From the NCBI RefSeq assembly GCF_001705515.1, contig NZ_MDJS01000005.1, positions 186,001 through 250,000 of the forward strand: a stretch of DNA of 64,000 nucleotides, in the 5' to 3' direction. The position numbers were made by a program, and so were the translations under genes. This stretch comes from Mucilaginibacter sp. PPCGB 2223. Lineage in GTDB: Bacteria; Bacteroidota; Bacteroidia; Sphingobacteriales; Sphingobacteriaceae. Under the pieces are notes generated by a model. It had not been told where the DNA came from and did no database searches. It worked only from the letters and a program-made list of their open reading frames with translations. Shown in pieces: positions 16,786 through 25,196 of this stretch. Position 1 is the stretch's first letter; every line of letters starts with the position of its first letter.

Positions 16786-18678
16786 TTATTTTTCGAGTTG
16801 TTTAAGAATGGCCTCTGCGGCTTTAAAGGTGAGGGCGGTCATGGTTAATGACGGGTTTGATGTACCGAGCGTTGGCATATTGCCGCAGCCGGCCAGGAAC
16901 AGATTAGGGTGATCCCAGGTGCGCTGCTCGTGGTTCACTACCGAATCGTGTTTGTTAAAGCCCATGCGGTGCGTACCTACAATGTGCCCGGCGCCGCGGT
17001 AAGTATAACCCTGGCCTTTATAGGTTACATAACCGGCGTCGGTTACGGGGTTGTAAACCGTATGGTCTTCAATGCCATTGGCTGCAAATATCTGATCGGA
17101 TACGGTTTTGGCCGCCTCCATCGATTTAAGCATATAATCGGTAGCATAATAATGGATGATGGGTTTATAATTGCCCAGCGGATCCAGGTACTGATGATCG
17201 ATGGTGACGCGGTTATCGGGGTCGGGGCTTTGCTCGCACTCAAAGTGCAGCAAAAACTGGCGGGTAAGCCTTTCGTTCAGGTAATCGCGCAGTTGCTTAC
17301 CGAACAAACCCATCGCTAAGCCATCGCTCACATCCGAACCGGGCGAGAACACCGGCCAGCTCCAGCCCCAGTTATCAAAGGGCGATATCCAGGCTGCATG
17401 CTCCGACCGGAACGGCCCATCCCTGAAGGTAGCGATATTGGTGGTCGAGCCCGGGCCGCGGTACGGGTAGATCTTTTCTTTGGTCAGCCCCCAGGTGAGC
17501 ATGACCATGTGGTCCATCAGGTTACGGCCTACCTGGTCGCTGCTGTTTGCGGCACCCGATGCCAGCAGTATCTTGGCATTCTCGATGGCGTTGGCGGCCA
17601 GCACGTATATCTTGCCTGCAGCTACACCGGTAGTATACTCGGGCGAATCGGGGTTGTTGTAACGCTTATACACTATGCCGGTTACCTCTTTGGTCTTTTC
17701 GTCGATATTGATGGTCGAGGCCACTGCCTGTGTGATGATAGTAAGATGATCGAAGTTGGACCGTTTCAGTGTTTTCAACGGGTTGTATTTAGCCTGCACC
17801 GGGCATATCGGCACACAACTGGCATTGCCCTCGCAGCGTTGGCCGGTATAGGCATCCCAGATGGACGGAACCGGGTTATAATCGTATTTTTCTCCCAGCA
17901 GGCCGGTCAGCTTCAATTTTTTCTCAGCTTTGTTCCATATCACATCCCGGTAAGGGTATTTGGCGTTTGGCGTGGAGTTACGGCCCTGCGGTGTACTGAT
18001 GCAATTGATCTTGTACTGGCGTTTGTTGAGTTTAACCGTCATATTCTGTACCCCTTTGGCAATCTCCGTATCCAGGTAACTCTGCGGTATTTTATGCATC
18101 GGGAACACATAGTCCTTCCCAAAATACGCTTTAGGAGCCGGCGTATCCGGGTAGGTTTGCTCAGATACCTCACCAGATACACCGATCTCCAACTCGGCCA
18201 TTTCATAATAGGGCCTCAGGTCGTCGGCCGTAATGGGCCAATCCACAGCCTGGTTATAAACGGTTTTCATCTTAAAATCGTTGGGCAGCATGCGCAGCGT
18301 GGTACCCAGCCAATGCAGCATGGTACCGCCCGGCCCGCGAACGGCATCGCTGGCAAAAGGTAAGGGCCCCATCTGCACCAGGTATCCCGGCGGAGGCGGC
18401 CCTCCGGGTGTAAGCTTAACCACATCGAGCACGTTTGATGTTGGCGCGTCTTTCAGTATTGGATAGGGCGAGTTGGGCACCTTGGCAGCGGCATTATAAA
18501 ACCTGTCGAGGTAGCTCATATAATTATTATAGGCGCCATCGCTGTCTAACGCGACCCCGGCCTGCAGGCCCGCTTCGAGCAATAATACTTTTTTACCTGC
18601 CCGTGTGAGGGTTTTGGCTATGAGCGAACCCGCAATGCCCGACCCGGCAATTACCACGTCGTAGTGATCTGTTTTCAT
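16786..18678 (-). CDS. GMC-family FAD-dependent dehydrogenase, catalytic subunit with CX5CX3C cluster motif
   Basis: A 630-residue flavoprotein. I start it at ATG 18678, directly before the Rossmann motif VVIAGSGIAGSLIAKTL; an upstream in-frame start would add 20 poorly conserved residues. GMC features are GPGGTMLHWLGTTLRM and the C-terminal GTHRMG and LFLAGCGNMPT segments. Cys282, Cys288 and Cys292 form CX5CX3C, the spacing of the 3Fe-4S ligands in FAD-dependent glucose dehydrogenase alpha subunits. A small-subunit gene lies just upstream, as in those enzymes. No Tat or Sec signal and no cytochrome subunit gene are seen. Substrate, probably a sugar or alcohol, is unknown. Confidence 0.9.
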   Translation of the reverse strand: MKTDHYDVVIAGSGIAGSLIAKTLTRAGKKVLLLEAGLQAGVALDSDGAYNNYMSYLDRFYNAAAKVPNSPYPILKDAPTSNVLDVVKLTPGGPPPPGYLVQMGPLPFASDAVRGPGGTMLHWLGTTLRMLPNDFKMKTVYNQAVDWPITADDLRPYYEMAELEIGVSGEVSEQTYPDTPAPKAYFGKDYVFPMHKIPQSYLDTEIAKGVQNMTVKLNKRQYKINCISTPQGRNSTPNAKYPYRDVIWNKAEKKLKLTGLLGEKYDYNPVPSIWDAYTGQRCEGNASCVPICPVQAKYNPLKTLKRSNFDHLTIITQAVASTINIDEKTKEVTGIVYKRYNNPDSPEYTTGVAAGKIYVLAANAIENAKILLASGAANSSDQVGRNLMDHMVMLTWGLTKEKIYPYRGPGSTTNIATFRDGPFRSEHAAWISPFDNWGWSWPVFSPGSDVSDGLAMGLFGKQLRDYLNERLTRQFLLHFECEQSPDPDNRVTIDHQYLDPLGNYKPIIHYYATDYMLKSMEAAKTVSDQIFAANGIEDHTVYNPVTDAGYVTYKGQGYTYRGAGHIVGTHRMGFNKHDSVVNHEQRTWDHPNLFLAGCGNMPTLGTSNPSLTMTALTFKAAEAILKQLEK

Positions 18679-18709
18679 ATCAAAAAATAAGTTGTATTGA
18701 GCAATTAAA

Positions 18710-19156
18710 TTATAAAGGCGGAAAACTCCACGAACCAAAGCCGGGTTGTTTCGCTCCGGGCGGGTGCGCTTCGGCGGTATCCCACATCAGCCCCTGTATG
18801 TACGCCTGCGCATTAACCACGTTTGCGCCCCAACTACCGGTATACCACAGCGTGATGATAGATTGCGCCAGGCCGTTATAAGCCGAAAGAGGCATCAGCC
18901 TGCCGGCGATGGCCTGCTGAAGCTTACTTTCATCTTTTTTGTTTTCTTTCAGTATCGAATTTACTTCTTCAAAAAAGAAGCCTACGTTGGCTTCATTTGC
19001 CGCCAGCTCCTGGTCGGAGTAGTTTGGGTCCTGAGGAATATTTGCCACGGTATTATAGTATGTCGCTACCATACCGGTGCCCTGTAATTCGGCTTTGTTA
19101 AAGCCCGTGAGTAATGCCGATATCTCCAGAAAGAGGTCGGCTCTGTTATTTGCCAT
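18710..19156 (-). CDS. Dehydrogenase small (gamma) subunit, FAD-SLDH/gluconate-dehydrogenase subunit 3-like
   Basis: A 148-residue protein resembling the small subunit of membrane-bound FAD-dependent sugar and polyol dehydrogenases. The pattern ITLWYTGSW, AYIQGLMWDTAEAHPPG and the final PGFGSWSFPPL fits that family, and the gene immediately precedes a GMC catalytic subunit. In known complexes the small subunit chaperones and exports the catalytic subunit through a Tat signal; this copy has no signal peptide, which suggests a cytoplasmic version. It is the first gene of the four-gene operon. The family call is by pattern and context. Confidence 0.78.
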   Translation of the reverse strand: MANNRADLFLEISALLTGFNKAELQGTGMVATYYNTVANIPQDPNYSDQELAANEANVGFFFEEVNSILKENKKDESKLQQAIAGRLMPLSAYNGLAQSIITLWYTGSWGANVVNAQAYIQGLMWDTAEAHPPGAKQPGFGSWSFPPL

Positions 19157-19740
19157 TGTGATATTAGGTTTATAGTTAAATCAATGCGATCAAAACCGGC
19201 TGGACAGCGCCATACGCGCGCAGAACGCGTAGCCCAGGCCAGCAAAAGCTCTCAAATACCCTTATTTATATATAGGCGGCGCTTCTCTATTCCATTGCCG
19301 GCCAGACCAGGCCGTCGCGAAAGGGGAAAAACTCATAATTCATCACGGGCGCCGCGCGAATGTTTGTAAATATATAATAAAAATATGATCTGTGTTTTTA
19401 AAAAACAAATAAATTATATTCAAATTGGTGTTTTTTAAACAATTGATTATCAAGTAAATATCTAACAATAAAACAGCGAATCGCATAGAAATATAATTTT
19501 TTAATAATATTAATTATAAAATTAACTTATCTGAAAGTTTATTTTAATAAGATTTGCGGTAAAAAGTCTTTTTTATTTTGAGGCCGGATCTGATTTTATA
19601 TTGTTCGAAGCATAACTGCCGTTAAAATTGTAATGTGTCCCATATCCTTTTTAATTAATTTAAGACCAAGACACGCTCAACCGGGTTTCTGATTTATGCT
19701 TAAAAAAAACCGATTGATCTTAAAATTATCAGCCTACAAA
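19157..19740. other. Gene-free AT-rich region
   Basis: About 580 bases between the operon start and the SDR terminator. The right part (about 19370-19700) is very AT-rich and could hold the operon promoter, but I found no TAnnTTTG match. Short open frames here have no start context or family resemblance. Confidence 0.4.
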
Positions 19741-19741
19741 A

Positions 19742-19768
19742 AAACCCCGGCTTTTCAAGCCGGGGTTT
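19742..19768 (-). terminator. Terminator of the SDR/Crp unit
   Basis: A 12-base perfect stem (AAACCCCGGCTT with AAGCCGGGGTTT) around a 3-base loop, followed on the minus strand by a T run. It lies 42 bases past the SDR stop. Confidence 0.9.
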
Positions 19769-19809
19769 AATGCACGATTAATGGATTTCTTAGTGCCTGT
19801 TTATAAAGG

Positions 19810-20541
19810 CTATATCAATACATGACCACCATCTACAAGTAACGACTCTCCGGTGCTGTAAGGCTGTTTAAGCAGGTAAATATAGCTTAGCGCTATATCC
19901 TCGGGCCCGGCAACATATTTTACCGGAAGCGCACTTGCGGCATTTGCATACATGGTTTCGCGGGTTTCGCTGTCCAGGTAGTCCCACAGGTTTGTTTTAA
20001 CAAAACCAGGCACAATACAATTGACACGTATGGGCGCAAGTTCGATAGCCAGGGAGCGAGTCAGACCTTCCATTGCAGCACAGATACTTGACGCTGCAGA
20101 CCAGCTTGCGCCGCCGCGCCGGCCGGCAGCTCCGCTTGTCAGCACAATAGAACCACCTTGTTTTATCTTTGGAGCACCGTATTTTATTGCGGTGTAAGCT
20201 CCCCAATAGCGTACGTTGAAAAAGCTGCGCGCCTTTTCGATATCGGCTTCAACAATGGGCGAGAGGCTGAGGTTCTCGCCGGCGGTGTAAATGAGATGAT
20301 CGAAAGCACCGATAGTTTTGAAGAATCCGGCAATGCTTTCCTCCTTGCTCAGGTCGACCGCATAACCCTGACTGCCGGCGGGCAATTGCTGTAGAGCTGC
20401 ATCAATGCGTGCCTGGTTGCCCGACGCGATGATGACCCGCGCACCTTCCTGTGCAGCTAATTTTGCAGTTGCCAGCCCGATGCCGGCGCTGCCGCCAAGG
20501 ATGATAACTGTTTTTCCGGATATGGAATTTGTGTTGTTCAT
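19810..20541 (-). CDS. SDR family oxidoreductase
   Basis: A 243-residue classical short-chain dehydrogenase, starting at ATG 20541. The cofactor motif GGSAGIGLATAKLA is near residue 13. In the usual catalytic position the protein reads SGAAGRRGGASWSAASSICAA: the Ser is present, but the expected YxxxK is replaced by SxxSS-like residues, so activity may differ from textbook SDRs. The C-terminus (DGGHVLI) is typical. It lies 80 bases downstream of a Crp/Fnr regulator gene on the same strand, suggesting regulation by or with it. Confidence 0.88.
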   Translation of the reverse strand: MNNTNSISGKTVIILGGSAGIGLATAKLAAQEGARVIIASGNQARIDAALQQLPAGSQGYAVDLSKEESIAGFFKTIGAFDHLIYTAGENLSLSPIVEADIEKARSFFNVRYWGAYTAIKYGAPKIKQGGSIVLTSGAAGRRGGASWSAASSICAAMEGLTRSLAIELAPIRVNCIVPGFVKTNLWDYLDSETRETMYANAASALPVKYVAGPEDIALSYIYLLKQPYSTGESLLVDGGHVLI

Positions 20542-20621
20542 GTTGATTAATTTGATGACACAAATTTCCGGGATAACACCTCCCAAACGCTTACCAAATG
20601 GTAAAAAGCAAAAAGCGGGTA

Positions 20622-21194
20622 TTATTTTGCAATGCGCCGGATACGGCTTAGGGATTGCGGGGTGATCTCGAGGTATGAGGCAATATCAGTAAGCGACACC
20701 CTTGCAGCAATATCCGGATGGCTGGTGCGGAACTTTTGATAGCGTGTTGTTGCATCTTCGCCTAATAAACCGCCACGCACTTTTATTTTTTCCATCAGCG
20801 ATCTTTTAGAAATGCCGTCGAACAGGTCGCGAAACCAGGGCAGTACCGCACAGATACTTTCAAAGCCACTGCGTGTAAATACGATCAGGTTTGCGTTACA
20901 GGCAGCTTCGATACCTTCTCCCGCCGGAACGCAGTCGTTAAAACTATACAGAATGGTGCAAAAATGGTCCTCCTTTACAAAAAACTGGGTAAACCTGTCT
21001 CCTTTGCTGTTGGTAACCATAGTTCTCAATATACCATTGCAGATAAAGAACAACTCGCGCGCGCGTTGGCCCGGCATTAAAAGCACTTCGCCTTCGAATA
21101 CATTACGGACAGCGCTGTGCTCCATGATAACCTTTTTATCATCTTCGCTAATAGTGCGATGTTTATCAAGAAAATCAAATAGCCGTTGGTACAT
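20622..21194 (-). CDS. Crp/Fnr family transcriptional regulator
   Basis: A 190-residue regulator starting at ATG 21194, just after a matching promoter element. The cyclic-nucleotide-binding-like beta-roll spans roughly 15-120 (GEVLLMPGQRARELFFICNG) and the C-terminal winged helix ends in the recognition segment SLTDIASYLEITPQSLSRIRR. No Fnr-type cysteine cluster is seen. This short Bacteroidetes subgroup often controls a neighbouring gene; here the SDR is the obvious candidate. Confidence 0.93.
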   Translation of the reverse strand: MYQRLFDFLDKHRTISEDDKKVIMEHSAVRNVFEGEVLLMPGQRARELFFICNGILRTMVTNSKGDRFTQFFVKEDHFCTILYSFNDCVPAGEGIEAACNANLIVFTRSGFESICAVLPWFRDLFDGISKRSLMEKIKVRGGLLGEDATTRYQKFRTSHPDIAARVSLTDIASYLEITPQSLSRIRRIAK

Positions 21195-21214
21195 AATCTT
21201 CTGAAGAGTTATAG

Positions 21215-21222
21215 CAAATTTA
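21215..21222 (-). promoter_or_regulatory. Bacteroidetes promoter of the Crp/Fnr gene
   Basis: The minus strand reads TAAATTTG, preceded 18 bases upstream by TTTG, a good match to the Bacteroidetes -33/-7 pair. Transcription would begin a few bases before the ATG at 21194. Confidence 0.6.
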
Positions 21223-21249
21223 TACAAATAGCTAAAATGCCAAAAAGCC

Positions 21250-21477
21250 TTACTGAAAAGCGGGGGCTTTTAAGTTTTTGGCGAAAAACGCTGGGATCAT
21301 TTCGGAAAACAGCATGATGGGGATCGTCAGAACGAGTACAACAAAGAAACGCTTGCGGAAATCTGCGATCATTTTTCCATGGTCATGTCCTGCATGCTCC
21401 ATGCCATTGTGTTCATGGACTAAAACGTTTGTGTGATGATGATTTTTGTGATGCTGCCCCGTAAGATAGAATTTCAT
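21250..21477 (-). pseudogene. Truncated N-terminus of a CopB-type heavy-metal P-type ATPase
   Basis: Seventy-five codons corresponding to the start of copper/silver P1B-type ATPases of the CopB type: a His-rich metal-binding tail (QHHKNHHH, EHAGHDHGKM), then the conserved MIADFRKRFFVVLVLTIPIM leading into the first transmembrane helix. The frame stops after that helix, so the transport, phosphorylation and ATP-binding domains of this roughly 700-residue family are missing. The remnant overlaps the end of the lactate dehydrogenase gene and abuts unrelated DNA, which marks a deletion endpoint. Confidence 0.8.
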
Positions 21478-22453
21478 TGCCGGATGACGATCCATTCTCA
21501 AAACAATCTATATTATAAACGGTTGCATCCGCAATATTTCTTAAAGCCGTTTCTGTTAAAAATGCCTGGTGACTGGTTATCAGAACATTTTGAAATACCA
21601 TCAGGCGAGCAATCGTATCATCCAATAAAATGTCTTCAGAATGGTCTTCAAAAAACAACCCGTCTTCTTCCTCATAGACATCCATGCCGAAATAGCCGAT
21701 CTTCCCATCCTTCAATCCATCTATAACCGCTTTTGTATTAACTAATTTACCGCGGCTGGTATTGATCAGCATTACGCCTTTTTTCATGGTGGCTATGCAG
21801 TCGCTGTCAATGAGGTATTTTGATGCTTCTGTTAGAGGAGCATGAAGCGTTATGATGTCGGATTCCCTGCACAAAGTATCGCAGTCCGTGTAGGTAACAT
21901 GAAATTGATTGACCAGGGACTCATCTGGAACCGGGTCAAATGCAAGTATCCTGCATCCAAAACCATGCATTATTTTCGCAACTAATGCCCCGATCTTTCC
22001 GGTTCCGATGATCCCTACGGTTTTTTCTACCGTGTCAAACCCAACCAGTCCGTCGAGCGAAAAGTTTTGTTCCATGATACGGTTATGGGCCCGTACCAGC
22101 TTTCTGTTTAATGCAAGTATCAGGGCAATTGTATGCTCGGCTATAGCATGAGGTGAGTAATCCGGTACCCGGGCTATTCTCAGGCCAAGCCGGCTTGCCG
22201 CCTGCAAGTCGACATTGTTGAATCCGGCGCATCTCAATACTAAAAAGTTTACGCCAAACTTTTTTAGCTTTTCAAGAACCGGGGCCGATGCGTGATCATT
22301 TACAAAAATGCTCACGGCAATGTGCCCGGCCGCCAGGTCGGCCGTATCCTCCGACAATACTGATTCCAGGAATTTTAATTCATGCCGATTGTTATTGGCT
22401 GATATAAGGTAATCCCTTTCAAACTTGTGTGTGCTGAATACTGCTACTTTCAT
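21413..22453 (-). CDS. D-lactate dehydrogenase-like 2-hydroxyacid dehydrogenase
   Basis: A 346-residue NAD-dependent D-2-hydroxyacid dehydrogenase, most like fermentative D-LDH. Motifs are TVGIIGTGKIGALVAKIM (NAD binding), LINTSRGKLVNT, and the catalytic His in ITSHQAFLT near the C-terminus, with RCAGFNNVDL earlier. The C-terminus runs about 18 residues past the usual end and overlaps the CopB remnant by 65 bases, so its natural stop may have been lost. D-LDH genes of this type often sit in Bacteroidetes metal-resistance cassettes, as here. Confidence 0.92.
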   Translation of the reverse strand: MKVAVFSTHKFERDYLISANNNRHELKFLESVLSEDTADLAAGHIAVSIFVNDHASAPVLEKLKKFGVNFLVLRCAGFNNVDLQAASRLGLRIARVPDYSPHAIAEHTIALILALNRKLVRAHNRIMEQNFSLDGLVGFDTVEKTVGIIGTGKIGALVAKIMHGFGCRILAFDPVPDESLVNQFHVTYTDCDTLCRESDIITLHAPLTEASKYLIDSDCIATMKKGVMLINTSRGKLVNTKAVIDGLKDGKIGYFGMDVYEEEDGLFFEDHSEDILLDDTIARLMVFQNVLITSHQAFLTETALRNIADATVYNIDCFENGSSSGNEILSYGAASQKSSSHKRFSP

Positions 22454-22492
22454 ACTTGATAGTGACCGAGTCCATAAACGGTTGATTAATTT

Positions 22493-22771
22493 TTATCTGT
22501 CGTTCCTGATCGAAGCATTGTAAAAGGCTGCAATACAGGCGCCAATTAACCAGGAAATTATAAAAACCTCAGCCACGCCGATGGCTGCTTCTGAGAACGG
22601 AATACCCGTTCGGACAACAGTAGAAAAATCCATACCATGAATAATGGAATTAAAGAACTTTACGCTGTTATCTTTTCCGATAGTTGCCATAAGCAATATA
22701 CAACTTATGTGAACAAGCGATGCGGTGACCCCAAAGGCAAAACCAAGTTTTTTTACTATGATCCGTTGCAT
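22493..22771 (-). CDS. DUF5676-like small membrane protein
   Basis: A small protein of about 92 residues (ATG 22771; an ATG eight codons upstream is also possible) with two long hydrophobic helices, one near the N-terminus (KLGFAFGVTASLVHISCILL) and one at the C-terminus. Such DUF5676 proteins co-occur with copper or silver resistance genes. It sits between DUF2933 and D-LDH in the same cassette. Function unknown. Confidence 0.75.
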   Translation of the reverse strand: MQRIIVKKLGFAFGVTASLVHISCILLMATIGKDNSVKFFNSIIHGMDFSTVVRTGIPFSEAAIGVAEVFIISWLIGACIAAFYNASIRNDR

Positions 22772-22812
22772 AATTAAATCATTTAAAGTGATCAACTAAT
22801 TTTTAGATAGCC

Positions 22813-23034
22813 TTATTTTTGAAGCCTGCCGGGTTTTTTTGGATCGTGCATCGAATTGTCCGGATGCTTATTACGAGCATGATGCATTGGCATCAGGAGG
22901 TGGCAACCGAACATGGCAATAATGAAAATAAAAGTGGAAATATTACCTTTTATACCAAACAGCGGCGCTAAAAAAATAAGCAACAATGGGGCGCCACAAC
23001 CCAAAAGCATCCAAAGCAAATGTTTGTCATTCAT
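22813..23034 (-). CDS. DUF2933-like small membrane protein
   Basis: A protein of 73 residues from ATG 23034, with two hydrophobic segments (LLWMLLGCGAPLLLIFLAPL and STFIFIIAMFGCHLLM) followed by a His-rich polar tail (MPMHHARNKHPDN). This is the DUF2933 pattern; the Cys, Met and His residues suit copper or other soft metals. It is the first gene of the decayed cassette. Confidence 0.8.
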   Translation of the reverse strand: MNDKHLLWMLLGCGAPLLLIFLAPLFGIKGNISTFIFIIAMFGCHLLMPMHHARNKHPDNSMHDPKKPGRLQK

Positions 23035-23591
23035 TGTCAAATCTCTCCTTTCCGAAAGTTAGTAAGATCAACAGCTTCAACAGGTGTTTACCATCAGTGA
23101 AAAAAATGATTTGCGTCAGTTATACCGCGTCAACCGGCAGTGAAAGAGAGCTGTGATTATGTATATTGATGTAAACAGCCATTCCCGGTACCGTTCGCTC
23201 TGCCAGCCTCAACATTCCAACGGGTAGCGTCGCAGACTTTCCCGGTCGATACTTCGGCTCGCCGACTTTCTATCGTAAAGCGCAAATAAATGGTTACCGG
23301 CCCGATTTTGTAGTTTGTTCTTTTTTTAGATAAAAAAGCAAGTTGACTTGCGTTCTCATTACAAATGATTTTTTAGTGAAACAAAATTGTTTATTTCATC
23401 ATTTGCAGCCAAGATGCTCAACAGCTTAACTACCCGTAATACAATTCGTTACAACGTTTCGGGTGGGCAATTGCATTTCTCAAATATGCTCACAGAATTG
23501 TTCACCTTTGTTATGGTAAAACATGGATGTTTTGGCATATTTCAGAAATTAAAAAGCCTGCAAACATTTAATTTACGGGATTTTAGTTGTT
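23035..23591. other. Intergenic region between the metal cassette and the tRNA-Asp repeat
   Basis: About 560 bases. It contains a small palindrome GCAAGTTGACTTGC and a 69-codon open frame at 23387-23596 whose product (basic, Phe-rich C-terminus) matches nothing I know. Base composition is AT-rich and looks like remnant DNA. Confidence 0.35.
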
Positions 23592-23612
23592 TTTAGCGGA
23601 ATGGACGGGACT
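23592..23612. repeat. Left copy of the tRNA-Asp 3'-end direct repeat (att-like)
   Basis: Twenty-one bases, TTTAGCGGAATGGACGGGACT, identical to 30152-30172, where they form the 3' end of the intact tRNA-Asp plus 5 flanking bases. Beyond the repeat this copy diverges at once. A 3'-terminal tRNA duplication is the classic mark of tyrosine-recombinase integration. Confidence 0.75.
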
Positions 23613-23666
23613 GTCCAAAACTCTGAAATGCGCTCATTTAGAGATATATTCTATTGCATATCATCA

Positions 23667-23687
23667 ATGGTACCCGATTTAGCACCC
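23667..23687. repeat. Left copy of the inner element-end repeat
   Basis: ATGGTACCCGATTTAGCACCC, differing at two positions from 29978-29998. It begins 54 bases inside the left tRNA repeat. As both copies flank the putative element, they may be recombinase arm sites or ends of successive insertions. Confidence 0.5.
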
Positions 23688-23780
23688 GAGATAAATACAC
23701 TTAATTGTGTGATTTTTGGAAAGAACTTCTTTTTCAAATTTACTAAATAAAGTAGTAAAATCAAACTGAAGATTAATTCC

Positions 23781-24539
23781 TTAAATCATGATACCGCCGC
23801 CTACTTCAATTCGTTGCGCATTAAGGTACCGGCTGTCTTCTGAGAGAAGGGATGCTACATACATGCCAATGTCATCGGCATCGCCGAGCCGCCCGAGCGC
23901 CACCGCCGAAGCAATTTGTTGGCGGTGCGCTTTGTCTCCTTTACCACCGCCGAACTCGGTATCAATAGCCCCGGGGGCCACACTGTTGAAACGGATCTTC
24001 CGATCAGCCAGTTCCTTTGCAAAATACCGTGTTAACGACTCTAGCCCCGCCTTCAAGGCCCCATACACGGCGCTGCCTGGAAAAGAAACCCTGGCCAGGG
24101 CAGAAGAAATATTGATCACGTGGCCGCCATCCTTGACGAGTGGCAACAATGTTTGGCTGAGAAAGAACACGCCTTTAAAGTTTACATTAACAAGTTCATC
24201 GAAGATCGCTTCAGTGGTGTCCTTGATCAGTGAACGCTGGGCAATACCGGCATTGTTCACTAGGTAATCCAAAGTATCACGCCCCCAATTGTCTTTCAAC
24301 GCCTGAACGACCTGGCCTTTAAAGTGATCAAAACTTTGAACGGCTGCCGTATCCAGGTGCAATGCAACGGCCTTGCCACCGGCTTGATTGATCTCCGCCG
24401 CTACGGCTTCGCCCTGTTCTTTTCGATGATTGTAGGTCAGGATAACGCCGATGCCCCGTTTAGCAGCATTGATGGCAATGCTCTTGCCAATTCCCCGGCT
24501 ACCCCCGGTAACCAGCAGGATTTTATTTGTTGTATTCAT
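23781..24539 (-). CDS. SDR family oxidoreductase
   Basis: A 252-residue classical SDR. It has the cofactor motif TGGSRGIGKSIAINAA at residue 12, NNAG near 95, catalytic Ser in INISSALARVSF and YGALK (YxxxK), followed by SVAPGAIDTEF and the C-terminal GGGIMI. All catalytic residues are present, so an active NAD(P)-dependent reductase is likely. It is the last gene of the AraC-OYE-NmrA-cupin-SDR run, all on the minus strand. Substrate unknown. Confidence 0.94.
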   Translation of the reverse strand: MNTTNKILLVTGGSRGIGKSIAINAAKRGIGVILTYNHRKEQGEAVAAEINQAGGKAVALHLDTAAVQSFDHFKGQVVQALKDNWGRDTLDYLVNNAGIAQRSLIKDTTEAIFDELVNVNFKGVFFLSQTLLPLVKDGGHVINISSALARVSFPGSAVYGALKAGLESLTRYFAKELADRKIRFNSVAPGAIDTEFGGGKGDKAHRQQIASAVALGRLGDADDIGMYVASLLSEDSRYLNAQRIEVGGGIMI

Positions 24540-24632
24540 AGCTATTTATTTAAGCATTATAGATAGATTATTGTTGGGTCTTATGATATGGATTTCATCT
24601 TATTTGTATTGATTGGTAGATGAATGTTTTGA

Positions 24633-25127
24633 TTATTTATCCAGGTAATCGGGCGGGTAAACCTCCTGTCCATACATTTTGGCAATGGCCATCAGCTTTT
24701 CGACCGCCTCTTTGTCCAGGTGCGGGTGCGGTAGAAATTCATCCGCCTGCACGGGCGTACCGATCTCCTCAAAAAAGGCATCGAGGCCCGCTGGTACCAC
24801 GGTACATAACAGGTGCGCCATGCTGCCGCTGATGTTTTTGAAAGCATGTACCGCGCCGCCTTTAGGTACCGTAAGCACGTCTCCTTTGCGGGCGATCGTT
24901 GCTCCGGCTTCCGTTTTAAATTCCACTTCCCCGTCCACCACGTAAAATGTTTCGTGGAAAGCTGCGTGTGCGTGCGGACCTGGGCCGCCACCCGGCGGCA
25001 CCAGCATGTCGATCATCGCAAATTCGCCGTTGGTTTCTTTGCCGGAGATCACGATGCGGTAATTGTCGCCCATGATGGAAAGATGCTTCCCCTGGCTGCT
25101 GTTGATATGCTTTACGTTGTTGGTCAT
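24633..25127 (-). CDS. Cupin domain protein
   Basis: A 164-residue single-domain cupin. Motif 1 reads GPGPHAHAAFHETFYVVDGEV, with metal-ligand His, His and Glu; motif 2 lies around PKGGAVHAFKN, with the fourth His. It is probably a small metal-binding dioxygenase, isomerase or sensor. It lies between an NmrA-like gene and an SDR in the same direction, hence part of the same redox gene run. Confidence 0.92.
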   Translation of the reverse strand: MTNNVKHINSSQGKHLSIMGDNYRIVISGKETNGEFAMIDMLVPPGGGPGPHAHAAFHETFYVVDGEVEFKTEAGATIARKGDVLTVPKGGAVHAFKNISGSMAHLLCTVVPAGLDAFFEEIGTPVQADEFLPHPHLDKEAVEKLMAIAKMYGQEVYPPDYLDK

Positions 25128-25196
25128 GGCTATTTTTTTTGATGATCATGAAACCATCGGGACGAACTTACAGGTACATCCCGATGGATTTTATGC

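Noticed and set aside
15644..18363. Long plus-strand open frames (up to 422 codons) opposite the ferritin-like and GMC genes
   Set aside because: They are antisense shadows of genes with strong family motifs; their products are low in recognisable domains and rich in the residues expected from reversed GC-biased codons.
23387..23596. 69-codon frame before the left tRNA repeat
   Set aside because: No promoter, no family, and it runs into the tRNA repeat; kept only as a note in the intergenic entry.
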